NCBI RefSeq assembly: GCF_000384295.1
Contig: NZ_KB913037.1
Coordinates: forward strand, 1,221,975 to 1,285,974
DNA length: 64,000 nucleotides
From: Amycolatopsis balhimycina FH 1894
GTDB lineage: Bacteria; Actinomycetota; Actinomycetes; Mycobacteriales; Pseudonocardiaceae
Direction: 5' to 3'
Numbering within the stretch: position 1 is the stretch's first letter; the number at the start of each line of letters is the position of its first letter. Position numbers and translations under genes: made by a program. Positions 8,772 to 21,624 of the stretch are shown in pieces. Under the pieces are notes generated by a model. It had not been told where the DNA came from. It saw only the letters and a list, made by a program, of their open reading frames with translations, and did no database searches.

Positions 8772-8930
8772 ATGAGCACCGAAGCCACCTACATTTCCCG
8801 GTACGACCAGCGCGTCAAGCTCGTTCAGGGCGTGCTCGGAAAAGACACGGAACTCACGGGCAAAGCGACCCGCGCGCTCGCGGTCCGGGTGTTGCACACC
8901 TTGGACGCCATTCCCGAAAAAGTGCGCTGA
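8772..8930 (+). CDS. Very small conserved-looking protein (52 aa)
   Basis: ATG at 8772 with GGAGAGG upstream. The sequence (YISRYDQRVKLVQGVLG, ATRALAVRVLHTLDAIPEKVR) is a compact amphipathic helical protein. It resembles what I remember as the DUF6307 family of about 50-residue actinobacterial proteins; that match is from memory. Function unknown. Longer in-frame readings upstream have no ribosome site and odd composition. A desaturase fragment follows directly. Confidence 0.6.
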   Translation: MSTEATYISRYDQRVKLVQGVLGKDTELTGKATRALAVRVLHTLDAIPEKVR

Positions 8931-8955
8931 GCCAGCACTCCGAAACGACTTCGCC

Positions 8956-9105
8956 ATGGCAGAAAAAGAAATCATCACCCCGGCACCCGCTTTCGTGACG
9001 ACCCTGGGGATCACGGTCGGCTACCACCGCTACTTCCCCCACGGCGCGTTCACCGCCACCCGCCCGGTGCGGATCGCGCTCGCCGTGGCCGGGGGCTGGC
9101 CGCCG
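8956..9105 (+). pseudogene. Fatty-acid desaturase remnant
   Basis: Between about 8990 and 9095 the frame reads TTLGITVGYHRYFPHGAF and TRPVRIALAVAG, the first histidine-box region of membrane acyl-CoA desaturases (consensus GVTVGYHRYFTHGSF). The preceding membrane segment and everything after AVAG are missing, and the frame then runs into sequence antisense to a SnoaL-like gene. Intact enzymes are about 300 residues or longer. This is an internal fragment and cannot be catalytic. Confidence 0.65.
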
Positions 9106-9123
9106 ACCCGTACATCCGCCGAC

Positions 9124-9342
9124 GGGCGCCAGTTCGAAAGTACCTTCGCTGACGGTCATCATTCCGCCGATCATGTCCCCGACCACGCGGCTACCGCGGT
9201 GGGTGCCGGAGAACCGGTTGCCGCCGGGCTGATGCCAGACGACGTCATCGGCGAACAGGCCGGCCACCGTGGCGAAGTCCTTGGCAGTCAAAGCGTCGAA
9301 GTACTTGTACACCACTTCGAGCGGCGTGGGCGATTCGGCCAT
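9124..9342 (-). pseudogene. SnoaL/NTF2-like protein, truncated at its 3' end
   Basis: From the ATG at 9342 the first 72 residues are a normal SnoaL-like half domain (LEVVYKYFDALTAKDFATVA, ADDVVWHQPGGNRF, THRGSRVVGDMIG). After about residue 73 the frame continues to 8854 in sequence that is antisense to the desaturase fragment and the 52-aa gene, losing all similarity. Complete members are about 120-140 residues, and the missing half contributes pocket strands. The break lies between 9095 and 9124, next to the desaturase break. Confidence 0.65.
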
Positions 9343-9506
9343 CGAGCATTTCCTTTCCGGGTTTCTTGCTACCCCCAGGCTGCCCGATCGTTGCCGGTTA
9401 CCTCAACGTAACCAATGTGGCAGACTGACGCGATGTCAGAAATGTCGAGCGATGACGCCCGGTAGAGGGCATTGAGGTGTCTTGCGTGCACAGCATCGGA
9501 GACAGG

Positions 9507-10373
9507 ATGGCCGACCTCGCCAACCTGCCGTCGCCTCTGGTGGAGCTGCACGACGAGCGGCTCGAGCGCCGTGGTGTCCACCTCCGGCTCAAGCGCGACG
9601 ACCTCATCGGCCCGGACCTGCCCGGGAACAAATGGCGGAAGCTGCGCTACAACCTCGAAGCAGCCCGGCAACAGGGCTTCACGCGGCTCCTGACCTTCGG
9701 CGGCGCGTACTCGAACCACATCCGCGCGACCGCGGCCGCCGGCCACCACCTGGGGTTCGAGACAGTCGGGGTCATCCGCGGCGAAGAGCATCACCCGCTC
9801 AACGACTCCCTTGCCCACGCCCGTGCGCACGGGATGACACTGACCTATTTGGACCGCGCGACCTATCGCCGCAAGGCCGAACCGGACGTGATCGCCGAGC
9901 TGACCCGCGAGTTCGGGCCTTGCTACGTCCTGCCCGAGGGAGGCAGCAACGGCCTTGCCGTGCGCGGTACCGCCGAACTGGCCGGCGAAATCACCACCGG
10001 CTTCGACATCATCTGCTGCGCCACCGGAACCGGCGGAACCCTGGCCGGGATCGCGGCCGGCTTGCGGGGCCCGCAACGCGCGCTCGGCTTCGCCGTGCTG
10101 AAGGGCGGCCGGTTCCTTGACGACGAAGTTCGCCGCCTCCAGCTCGAGGCGCTCGGCACCGTCACCACGAACTGGGACGTCGACGCCGACTTCCACTTCG
10201 GCGGCTACGCGAAGCGTCGCCCGGCGCTCGACAGCTTCATCGAAGACTTCGGCGACCGGCACGGAATCACCCTCGACTGGGTGTACGAGGCAAAGATGCT
10301 CTACGGGCTCTTCGAGCGTGCGGAAGCCGGCTGCTTCAGGCCGGGCACTCGAGTCGTCGCGGTACTGAGCTGA
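9507..10373 (+). CDS. PLP-dependent D-cysteine desulfhydrase / ACC deaminase family enzyme
   Basis: 288 aa from ATG 9507 (GGAGACAGG upstream); a start at 9477 is possible but less well supported. The PLP lysine lies in GNKWRKLRYNL, followed by FGGAYSNHIRATAAAG, which binds substrate and cofactor phosphate, and CATGTGGTLAGIAAG in the phosphate-binding loop. The family includes D-cysteine desulfhydrase and 1-aminocyclopropane-1-carboxylate deaminase. Which activity applies cannot be told from these motifs. A GNAT gene follows after 11 bases, probably in one transcript. Confidence 0.85.
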   Translation: MADLANLPSPLVELHDERLERRGVHLRLKRDDLIGPDLPGNKWRKLRYNLEAARQQGFTRLLTFGGAYSNHIRATAAAGHHLGFETVGVIRGEEHHPLNDSLAHARAHGMTLTYLDRATYRRKAEPDVIAELTREFGPCYVLPEGGSNGLAVRGTAELAGEITTGFDIICCATGTGGTLAGIAAGLRGPQRALGFAVLKGGRFLDDEVRRLQLEALGTVTTNWDVDADFHFGGYAKRRPALDSFIEDFGDRHGITLDWVYEAKMLYGLFERAEAGCFRPGTRVVAVLS

Positions 10374-10384
10374 GGGGGAGCGGA

Positions 10385-10849
10385 ATGACCACACCGGTGC
10401 GCCTGGTCGAAATCACCGACGACAACCGCGACGAGGTGTGCGGCCTGCGCGTGCGGCCCGGCCAGGAACGGTTCGTCGCTTCGGTGGCGAAGTCGCTGGA
10501 GGACGCCGTGACGACGCCCGAGGGTGAGCCCTGGTACCGGGCCGTCTACTCGGGCGGCGAGCCGGTCGCGTTCGTGATGCTCAGCTGGAACGTGCCACCC
10601 GGCAGGCCCGGCATCCTCGGGCCCTACTTCCTGTGGCGGCTGCTCGTCGACGGGCGGCACCAGGGCCGCGGGATCGGCCGCGCGGTGCTGGACGAGGTCG
10701 TCGCGCTGGTGCGGGCCGACGGCGGGCAGGAACTGCTCACGAGCCACCAGCCCGGCGACGACGGACCGGGCGCCTTCTACCGGAAGTACGGCTTCTCGCC
10801 GACCGGGGAGATCGACCACGGGGAGGTCGTGCTGCGGCTCGGGTGGTGA
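10385..10849 (+). CDS. GNAT-family N-acetyltransferase
   Basis: 154 aa with ATG at 10385 and GGGGGAGCGG just upstream. The acetyl-CoA loop is clear (LLVDGRHQGRGIGRAVLDEV), with the late GAFYRKYGFSPTGE motif. The N-terminal VRLVEITDDNRDEVCGL and the shape resemble the spermidine/diamine acetyltransferase branch. The substrate is not proven. It follows the PLP enzyme closely, so both may act on a toxic amino compound; that is inference. Confidence 0.8.
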   Translation: MTTPVRLVEITDDNRDEVCGLRVRPGQERFVASVAKSLEDAVTTPEGEPWYRAVYSGGEPVAFVMLSWNVPPGRPGILGPYFLWRLLVDGRHQGRGIGRAVLDEVVALVRADGGQELLTSHQPGDDGPGAFYRKYGFSPTGEIDHGEVVLRLGW

Positions 10850-10982
10850 TTGCCGTCAGGGTCGGCGCAACCGGTTGCAGGGGCTAAGCGATACCTCTTT
10901 TCCTCGCGTAGCGTTTGAGCTGTTTCGCCCCGGCCTCCGTGTTACGGGCATGGTGGTCGGATAGGGAAATGCGGGGTAGACG

Positions 10983-11657
10983 ATGAAACATCCGGGGCCT
11001 TTGTTCACACTGCTCGCCGGTGTCGTGCTCGCCGGCGGGATCGGAATCGTCAACCTGGCGACCGGGACGGGCGTCGCCCCCGTCGCCGGAGCCGCCAACG
11101 CGGCCGCGAGCACCACGGCAGCGCCGTCCAAGACGTCCGAAGCGCCGAAAACCGAAGCACCCCACACGGAAGCGCCCGCACGGGCGGACTACGCGGGGCG
11201 CGTCACCGGCGGCGGCGCGTCCGTGGCGGTCTCGGTGCGCGACGGCCACGCGATCGCCTACCTCTGCGACGGCAAGAAGGTCGAAGCCTGGCTGCAGGGC
11301 GTGACGGCCGATGGGAAGCTCGATCTCAAAGGAGCGAAGAACTCCAGCCTGACGGGTAGCTTCGACGCCGGTTCGGTCACCGGCACCGTGACGGCGTCCG
11401 GCAAGACCTGGCAGTTCACCGCGCCCACGGCGAAGAAGCCCGCGGGGCTCTACCGTGCGGCGCCGAAGGTCAAGGGCAAGACGGCGAAGGTCGGCTGGAT
11501 CGTGCAGCCCGACGGCAGCCAGGTCGGCATCCTCACGACGGACGAGGACTCGGCGGCCGCCCCCGCGCTCGACGCGGCGGCCGGCACCGCGGCCGTCGAC
11601 GGCACGCCCGTCACCGCCGAGCCGGTCAGCGGCCTGACCGGGGCGGGTGACTTCTGA
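10983..11657 (+). CDS. Membrane-anchored or secreted protein, first gene of a DUF6529/Rieske operon
   Basis: 224 aa. A signal or anchor segment (LFTLLAGVVLAGGIGIVNLA, residues about 7-26) precedes an Ala/Thr/Pro/Lys linker and a beta-rich domain (GGGASVAVSVRDGHAIAYLC, ASGKTWQFTA). No enzyme motif is visible; an extracytoplasmic beta-sandwich role is likely. The TGA overlaps the ATG of the DUF6529-like membrane gene (TGATGA), and a Rieske protein follows, so the three probably form one membrane redox unit. Function otherwise unknown. Confidence 0.7.
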   Translation: MKHPGPLFTLLAGVVLAGGIGIVNLATGTGVAPVAGAANAAASTTAAPSKTSEAPKTEAPHTEAPARADYAGRVTGGGASVAVSVRDGHAIAYLCDGKKVEAWLQGVTADGKLDLKGAKNSSLTGSFDAGSVTGTVTASGKTWQFTAPTAKKPAGLYRAAPKVKGKTAKVGWIVQPDGSQVGILTTDEDSAAAPALDAAAGTAAVDGTPVTAEPVSGLTGAGDF

Positions 11658-12202
11658 TGACCACGGCGGGCAACCGCGCCGCGGCCGCGCTCCTCGTGCC
11701 GCTGGTCGTCGGCGCCGTCGTCTCGGTGGTGCTCGGCGTCTACGGCAACCTGCACACCCCGACCGGCGTCGCGGTGAACGTCGCCGGCTTCTCCAGCCCG
11801 CAGTCGGTGAAGGCGTGGCTGGCCACGGTCGTCGTCGTGCTGGCCGTCGTGCAGCTGCTTTCGGCGCTGGCGATGTACGGCAAGCTCGGGCGCGCGGTGC
11901 CCGCGTGGATCGCGCCGGTGCACCGCTGGTCGGGACGGCTGGCGTTCCTCGTGTCGATCCCGGTGGCGCTGCACTGCCTCTACGCGCTCGGGTTCCAGTC
12001 GTTCGACACGCGTGTCCTCCTGCACTCCCTGCTCGGCTGCTTCTTCTACGGCGTGTTCGTCGCGAAGATGCTGCTGCTGCGCAAAGACGGCGCGCCCGGC
12101 TGGTCGCTCCCGCTCCTCGGCGGGCTCGTGTTCACCGCGCTCGTCGGGCTCTGGCTCAGCGCGTCGCTGTGGTTCTTCACCCAATCGGGCTTGACCTTCT
12201 AG
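11657..12202 (+). CDS. DUF6529-like integral membrane protein
   Basis: 181 aa with about five hydrophobic helices, starting at residues 11 (LVPLVVGAVVSVVLGVYG) and 52 (LATVVVVLAVVQLLSALAMYG). Conserved His residues lie in PVHRWSGR and PVALHCLYALGF, and another in LLHSLLGCFF. Such His pairs on neighbouring helices could ligate haem b, as in ferric-reductase-like or cytochrome b561 folds. The gene sits between a secreted domain protein and a Rieske lipoprotein, which suits a membrane electron-transfer module. The family name is from memory; haem binding is inferred. Confidence 0.7.
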   Translation: MTTAGNRAAAALLVPLVVGAVVSVVLGVYGNLHTPTGVAVNVAGFSSPQSVKAWLATVVVVLAVVQLLSALAMYGKLGRAVPAWIAPVHRWSGRLAFLVSIPVALHCLYALGFQSFDTRVLLHSLLGCFFYGVFVAKMLLLRKDGAPGWSLPLLGGLVFTALVGLWLSASLWFFTQSGLTF

Positions 12203-12211
12203 GGGGCGGTA

Positions 12212-12634
12212 GTGGGCAACGACGACACGGACCCGGCGGTCACCCGCCGGACGGCGATGGCGATGGCGGCAGCCGGCGCGGGCCTGGTGGCGGGCTGCAG
12301 CACCTACGGCGGCAGCGCGGCCACGCCGGCGCCCGCGGCGCCCGGTGGCACCGAGCTGGGCGCGGCGGGCGACGTCCCGGTCGGCGGCGGCAAGGTGTTC
12401 GCGGACAAGCAGGTGGTGGTGACCCAGCCGGCGGCGGGCACGTTCGCGGCCTTCTCGGCGATCTGCACCCACCAGGGCTGCACGGTCGACACCGTCGCGA
12501 ACGGCACCATCAACTGCCCGTGCCACGGCAGCAAGTTCAAGATCGCCGACGGCTCGGTGGCGAACGGCCCGGCGGCGAAGGCCCTCGAAAAGAAGACGGT
12601 CACCGTCGCGAACGGCAAGATCACGCTGACGTAG
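12212..12634 (+). CDS. Rieske [2Fe-2S] protein, Tat-exported lipoprotein
   Basis: 140 aa, GTG start with GGGGGCGG upstream. The N-terminus has a twin-arginine motif (VTRRTAMAMA) and a lipobox ending in Cys (AGLVAGC), so the protein is probably Tat-exported and lipid-anchored outside the membrane. Both cluster motifs are complete (CTHQGC, then CPCHGSKF), giving two Cys and two His ligands. It is shorter than respiratory bc1 Rieske subunits and matches actinobacterial stand-alone Rieske proteins. It follows the DUF6529-like gene by 9 bases; an electron-transfer partnership is inferred. Confidence 0.88.
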   Translation: MGNDDTDPAVTRRTAMAMAAAGAGLVAGCSTYGGSAATPAPAAPGGTELGAAGDVPVGGGKVFADKQVVVTQPAAGTFAAFSAICTHQGCTVDTVANGTINCPCHGSKFKIADGSVANGPAAKALEKKTVTVANGKITLT

Positions 12635-12761
12635 GCGCAGGCCTTCGCGACCGTCGACCCCACGACAGTCCACAGTGGACCCGAGGTGGCCCGGCCGAAT
12701 CCCTGCCCGACCTGACGCAGGTCCGGCCCAGGTGACCCGTCAGCCGAACGCGGCCGGTCAG

Positions 12762-13963
12762 TCACCCCAGCCGCGCGGCGCGGGTCAGGAGGTGGCGCTT
12801 CTCGGGTTCGCTGGTGGTGCGCCGGGCTGCCTCCTGGTAGCCGGCGCGGGCCGCGTCGTGGTCGCCGGCCATCTCCAGCAGGTGGGCTCGCACCGACACC
12901 AGGTGGTGGGAGGCCGAGATGCGCTCGTCGGCCGAGAGGGTGTCGAGCAGGGCCAGCCCGGCCGCGGGTCCGTGCACCTCGGCCACCGCCACCGCCCGGT
13001 TGAGCGTCACCGCCGGGTTGGGGGCCACGCGCTCCAGAACCGTGTAGAGGGCCAGGATCTGCGGCCAGTCGGTGACCTCGGCGGTGGGTGCCTCGTCGTG
13101 GACGGCGGCGATGGCGGCCTGGAGCTGGTACGGGCCGACCGGGCCCCTCGCCAGGGTGTCGGTCACCAGTGCCACGCCCTCGGCGATGGCGTCGGTGTGC
13201 CAGAGCGTCCGGTCCTGCTCGCTCAGCGGCACCAGCGACCCGTCCGGGGCCGTGCGGGCCCGGCGGCGGGCGTCGGTCAGGAGCAGCAGGGCCAGGAGCC
13301 CGGCCACCTCACCCTCGCGGGGGACCAGCCGGTGGAGCTCGCGGGCCAGCCGGATGGCCTCGGCCGTCAGCTCGGCCCGCACCAGCCGTGTCCCCGACGT
13401 GGCCGTGTAGCCCTCGTTGAAAATGAGGTAGACCACCTGGAGCACGACGCCGAGCCGCTCCGCCTGCTCGGCCGGCGGCGGCAGCCGGAAGCCGGCTCCG
13501 GCCGCCTTGATGCGCTGCTTGGCCCGGCTGATGCGCTGGGCCATGGTCGCCTCGGGCACGAGGAAGGCCCGGGCGATCTCGGCGGTCGACAGGCCGCCGA
13601 CGGCCCGCAGGGTCAGCGCGACCTGCGACGAGGGCGTCAGCGCCGGGTGGCAGCACAGGAACAGCAGCGTGAGCGTGTCGTCGCCCGCGTGGACATCGCC
13701 ACCGGCGGGCGGGGTGCGGAGGGCGTCGGCCTCCTCCCGCCGTCGGCGGGCCGCGTCGCTGCGTACCTGGTCGGCGAGGCGGCGCGACGCCACCGTCACC
13801 AACCACGCCCGGGGGTTCTCCGGCCACCCCCGCACCGGCCACTGGGCCGCGGCCTCCGCCAGCGCCTCCTGGACGGCGTCCTCGCAGGCGTCGAACTGGC
13901 CGTAGCGGCGCACCAGCACGCCGAGCACCTCCGGGACCAGCCGCCGGACGGCCTGCCAGCCGG

Positions 13964-13967
<4 letters not shown>
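12762..13967 (-). CDS. ECF-type RNA polymerase sigma factor with C-terminal extension (ECF42-like)
   Basis: 401 aa from the GTG at 13967, which overlaps the TGA of the YCII gene by four bases (GTGA). Sigma region 2 (FDACEDAVQEALAEAAAQW, NPRAWLVTVASRRLADQVR) and region 4 (LTLRAVGGLSTAEIARAFLV, TMAQRISRAKQRIKA) are followed by about 220 residues with helical repeats (LQAAIAAVHDEA, LALYTVLERVAPNPAVTLNRAVAVAE). This long TPR-like tail is typical of sigma factors paired with DGPF/YCII proteins instead of an anti-sigma factor. Confidence 0.88.
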
Positions 13968-18018
<4,051 letters not shown>

Positions 18019-18320
18019 TCGGTAGCGGATTCACGACTCACTGTAGCCACGCCGTGACCCGGGCGTCGCGAGCGGTTCACCGCCGTGCTCGCCGCGTCCG
18101 GGCATGGGCGTCGTGGACGGCAGGGCGCCTGCCGTAGGGGCCGGTCCCCCGCCGACCCGACGAAGGTCGGGATGTTCGGGACGGCGTGTCAGAAACCCGG
18201 CCCGTCAAGCAGTTTCGCAGTGGTGCCGACACCTCGTGGCTTCTTCACTGTCACCGTGTCGTCGCCGTGCTCCCGCAGGGTGATGGCGCATTCCCGGTCC
18301 CCACGCGGAAGGAAACTCCG
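18019..18320. other. 302-base intergenic region after the cellulase
   Basis: No gene is supported here. A small hairpin, CCCGAC-GAAG-GTCGGG at 18156-18171, could act in termination of the cellulase transcript, but it has no T-rich tail. The end of the region carries GGAAGGAAACTCCG, the ribosome site of the next gene. Confidence 0.4.
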
Positions 18321-18857
18321 ATGCGCCGTGCCGTTTTTCGCGCTTGCGCCACGCTCGCCGTCTTGACCACGTCCCTCGGCCTGGCCGACGTTCCCGCACA
18401 CGCCACCGCCGCGGTCGCGGCCGCCGCGTCGTGCTCGCAGGCCGATCTGCCGCTGCCCGACCCGGCCTGCACGCCGGGCGCGAAGAACCCGGACGTCACC
18501 CAGTCCACCATCGGCTCGACGATCTGCGTGTCCGGCTGGACCGCGACGATCCGCCCGTCCACCAGCTACACCAACGGCTTGAAGAAGCAGGGCATCATCG
18601 ATTACGGCTACTCGGACACGAGCTTGTCCGACTACGAGGAGGACCACTTCCTCCCCCTCGAACTCGGCGGCGCCCCGAAGGACCCGCGCAACCTCTGGCC
18701 CGAGCCGCACTCCGGTGACCAGAACTCCGCCACCAAGGATTCCGTCGAGAACGCGGTCAAGAAGGCGGTGTGCGCCGGCCGGGCCACCCTCGCCGCCGCC
18801 CAGAACGCCATGCTCGACGATTGGACCACCGCCAAGTCCGTGCTCGGCATCGGCTGA
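18321..18857 (+). CDS. Secreted protein with HNH-nuclease-like signature
   Basis: 178 aa; ATG 18321 after GGAAGGAAA. A signal peptide (RACATLAVLTTSLGLADVPAHA) is followed by a Cys-containing domain with YEEDHFLPLELGGAP and NLWPEPH, the D-H...N...H pattern of the HNH/His-Me-finger fold. Four Cys residues in the mature part may form disulphides, fitting an exported protein. It may degrade extracellular DNA or be only a structural relative. It sits between two glycoside hydrolase genes but has no recognisable operator. Active-site geometry was judged by eye only. Confidence 0.65.
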   Translation: MRRAVFRACATLAVLTTSLGLADVPAHATAAVAAAASCSQADLPLPDPACTPGAKNPDVTQSTIGSTICVSGWTATIRPSTSYTNGLKKQGIIDYGYSDTSLSDYEEDHFLPLELGGAPKDPRNLWPEPHSGDQNSATKDSVENAVKKAVCAGRATLAAAQNAMLDDWTTAKSVLGIG

Positions 18858-18922
18858 CCGCATTCGCGTCGCCGCAAGGTGAAGGCGACGAAAATGTAAG
18901 TTTCACGGCGGCGGGCCGCGAC

Positions 18923-18938
18923 TGTGTTAGCGTTCACA
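18923..18938. promoter_or_regulatory. LacI-type operator upstream of the GH27 gene
   Basis: TGTGTTAGCGTTCACA is an imperfect palindrome centred on a CG step, the usual geometry of LacI-family sites. A near-identical sequence, TGTGTGAGCGTTAACA, lies at 21625-21640 in the expansin/GH44 intergenic region. It lies 33 bases before the alpha-galactosidase start and differs from the CebR box. The regulator is not in the window. Confidence 0.55.
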
Positions 18939-18971
18939 TCTCTGCCACAGTCCGGCTCGCCGTCAACGCTG

Positions 18972-20645
18972 ATGGGGGTTCCGTTGTCGCACGAACATGT
19001 CGCGTCGCCACGCCGTCTCGGTCCTCTGTGGACGATCTGCGCACTGGTCGCCGCCTTCTTTTCCCTCGCGACGCCGTCGAGCGCCGCCCCATCGGCGGCG
19101 GCGCCGATCACCAAGCCGCCGATGGGATGGAACTCCTGGAACTCCTTCGCCGGGACGATCGACCACACCGTCATCGAGCAGCAGGCGGACGCGATCGTGG
19201 CCTCCGGCATGAAGGACGCGGGCTACGAGTACGTCAACATCGACGACGGCTGGTGGACGGGCGCCCGCGACTCGGGCGGAAACATCACCGTCGACACCGC
19301 CAAGTGGCCGGGCGGGATGTCCGCCATCACCGCCTACATCCACAGCAAGGGCCTGAAAGCGGGCATCTACACCGACGCCGGCCGCAACGGGTGCGGGTAC
19401 TACTACCCGACCGGGCATCCCGCCTACCCCGGCACGGGCGCCGAAGGCCATTACGACCAGGACTTCCTCCAGTTCTCCCGCTGGGGCTTCGACTACGTGA
19501 AGGTCGACTGGTGCGGCGGTTCGGTCGAGAAGCTCGACGCGCGCGCCTCCTACACCGCGATCAGCGACGCCATCACGCGCGCCACCGCCCAGACCGGGCG
19601 CCCGATGGTGTTCTCCGTCTGCGAATGGGGCGGCAACCAGCCGTGGAACTGGGCGCCGGGCATCGCCAACCTCTGGCGGACCAGCGGCGACATCATCTAC
19701 TGGGGCGAGCGGCCGGCGATGTCGCGCGTGCTGGCCAACTTCGACGCCGCGCAGCACGCGAGCGCGCAGAGCCCCGGGCACTACAACGACCCCGACATGC
19801 TCGTCGCCGGCCTGTCGGGTTTCTCCGACGCGCAGAACCGCACCCACCTGAGCCTGTGGGCGATCTCGGGCGCCCCCCTGATCGCGGGCAACAAGCCCAG
19901 TGACATGAGCGCCGCCACCCGCGCCGCGCTGACCAACCGTGAGATGATCGCCGTCGACCAGGACCCGCTCGGGCGGCAGGGCACGAAGGTCGCCGAGGAC
20001 GCTTCGGGACTCCAGGTGTACCAGAAGGTGTTGTCCGGCACGGGCCGCCGGGCCGTCGTGCTGCTCAACCGCACCGGCTCGGCCGCGACCATCACCGCGC
20101 GGTGGTCGTCGCTCGGCCTGACGGGTTCGGCCACCGTGCGCGACGTCTGGGCCGGCGCCGACCGCGGCACCTTCGCCTCGAGCTACGCCACGTCGGTCCC
20201 GGCCGGGGAGGCGGTCCTGCTCACGGTCACCGGAGGCGACGGCACGCCCCCGGCCGGCGGGGCGATCACCGGCAAGCAGTCCGGTCGCTGCCTCGACGTG
20301 CCGAACGGGACCTCGGCGAACGGCACCCAGCTGCAGCTGCAGGACTGCCAGGGCACGCCCGGCCAGACCTGGACCCGCACGGCGAGCCGCCAGCTGACGG
20401 TCTACGGCACCAAGTGCCTCGACGCGTCCAACCAGGGCACGGCGAACGGGACACCGGTGGTCATCTGGGACTGCAACGGCCAGGCCAACCAGCAGTGGAC
20501 GGTCACCGCGAACGGCACGATCACGGGTGTCCAGTCGAACCTCTGCCTGGACGCGAACGGCCAGGGAACCGCGAACGGCACCAAGGTGATCCTCTGGTCC
20601 TGCAACGGCCAGCCGAACCAGCAGTGGACGGCGCCCGCGGCGTGA
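18972..20645 (+). CDS. Secreted GH27 alpha-galactosidase with ricin-type lectin domain
   Basis: 557 aa from ATG 18972. After a signal segment (WTICALVAAFFSLATPSSA) comes the GH27 barrel: PPMGWNSWNSF, the nucleophile Asp in YVKVDWCGG, CEWGGNQPW, and the acid/base Asp in NDPDMLVAG. A beta-sandwich follows, then from about residue 429 a ricin B lectin module with three QxW-type repeats (GQTWTR, NQQWTV, NQQWTA) and CLD motifs. It should release alpha-linked galactose, or possibly arabinose, from galactomannan-like polymers while held by the lectin. The LacI-type site upstream suggests sugar control separate from CebR. Confidence 0.93.
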   Translation: MGVPLSHEHVASPRRLGPLWTICALVAAFFSLATPSSAAPSAAAPITKPPMGWNSWNSFAGTIDHTVIEQQADAIVASGMKDAGYEYVNIDDGWWTGARDSGGNITVDTAKWPGGMSAITAYIHSKGLKAGIYTDAGRNGCGYYYPTGHPAYPGTGAEGHYDQDFLQFSRWGFDYVKVDWCGGSVEKLDARASYTAISDAITRATAQTGRPMVFSVCEWGGNQPWNWAPGIANLWRTSGDIIYWGERPAMSRVLANFDAAQHASAQSPGHYNDPDMLVAGLSGFSDAQNRTHLSLWAISGAPLIAGNKPSDMSAATRAALTNREMIAVDQDPLGRQGTKVAEDASGLQVYQKVLSGTGRRAVVLLNRTGSAATITARWSSLGLTGSATVRDVWAGADRGTFASSYATSVPAGEAVLLTVTGGDGTPPAGGAITGKQSGRCLDVPNGTSANGTQLQLQDCQGTPGQTWTRTASRQLTVYGTKCLDASNQGTANGTPVVIWDCNGQANQQWTVTANGTITGVQSNLCLDANGQGTANGTKVILWSCNGQPNQQWTAPAA

Positions 20646-20653
20646 GCGAGAGC

Positions 20654-21544
20654 TCAGTGCTGGGCGAACTGCCGGCTCGTCGGCTGGACGACGTCGGGCT
20701 TGACCGGCAGCGGGTCGATGACCAGCCGTTCGCCGTAGATGTCGGTGACCGCGACGGACCCGCCGCACCCGGCGCCGTTCTCGGACAGGAAGTAGTTGTA
20801 GTCGGTGCGCTGCAGCTGCTTCCAGGCGCCGCCCGCGCGGACTTCCAGCCGGGCCACCGGGTTGCGGTGGTCGATCACCTGGATGCCGCACCAGTACTGG
20901 GACGAGCCGGTCTTGTAGCGGAGGGAGATCCGCTTCGCCGTCGGCGGGTTCACCAGCTTCCAGGTGACCGGGATCTCCCCGAGGTTGCGCGCCCCGAGGT
21001 GGTCGAACGCCTTCGGGTTCAGGTCCAGCTGCCCGACCCGGCACGGCGCCGGACACAGGTTGGTGATCCGCACCGTCACGCTCGCGCCGCCGGCCGCCTG
21101 GACCTGGACGTAGGCGCCGCACGCCTGGGAGCCTTCGAAGTCGGCGACGTTCATCGCCGCGTTCAACGGGTCCGGGCTCGCGTCGTACCCGCACGCGCCG
21201 GTGCCGTCCGTGTCGTAGAAGGTGGCCACTCCGGAGCGGGTGACCCCCGGCTTGATCTTCCCGGCGAGCGGCGCGTCGCCCGACGCGGCCACCGGGGCGG
21301 CCGCGGACGTCGAACGCGTGACGCCGGCCGACGCGGCGGTCGTCGTCGTGGTCGCGGCCGAACTCGACGGCGTGCTCACGGACGGGGCGGTGACGGCAGG
21401 CTCGATCGCGGGGGCGCTGGTCGGCGCATTCGCCGCTTCGGCGGCGTCCGTTCCGTTCGCCCGGATCGCGACCAGGGTGACGACGACCGCCACGGTCACC
21501 ACGAACAACGCCACCACCGACACGATCACCCCGCGTCTGGGCAC
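20654..21544 (-). CDS. Membrane-anchored expansin (EXLX1-like)
   Basis: 296 aa from GTG 21544 (CAGGAGGTGCG upstream; the ATG at 21607 has no ribosome site and lies at the operator region). An N-terminal anchor (VIVSVVALFVVTVAVVVTLVAI) and a Ser/Thr/Ala linker of about 70 residues precede the double-psi barrel (SGVATFYDTDGTGACGYD, with the key Asp in VRITNLCPAPCRVGQLDLN) and a C-terminal CBM63-like domain (VARLEVRAGGAWKQLQRTDYNYF). Expansins loosen cellulose-xyloglucan contacts without hydrolysis. The gene is convergent with GH27 and divergent from GH44; the shared intergenic region carries two sugar operators. Confidence 0.9.
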   Translation of the reverse strand: MPRRGVIVSVVALFVVTVAVVVTLVAIRANGTDAAEAANAPTSAPAIEPAVTAPSVSTPSSSAATTTTTAASAGVTRSTSAAAPVAASGDAPLAGKIKPGVTRSGVATFYDTDGTGACGYDASPDPLNAAMNVADFEGSQACGAYVQVQAAGGASVTVRITNLCPAPCRVGQLDLNPKAFDHLGARNLGEIPVTWKLVNPPTAKRISLRYKTGSSQYWCGIQVIDHRNPVARLEVRAGGAWKQLQRTDYNYFLSENGAGCGGSVAVTDIYGERLVIDPLPVKPDVVQPTSRQFAQH

Positions 21545-21624
21545 CGCACCTCCTGACCACGACCTGGATTGGTGGTCCACAGTAGACAGGCACCACAGGC
21601 ACGTCAACGACGGTCCGGCTGAAT

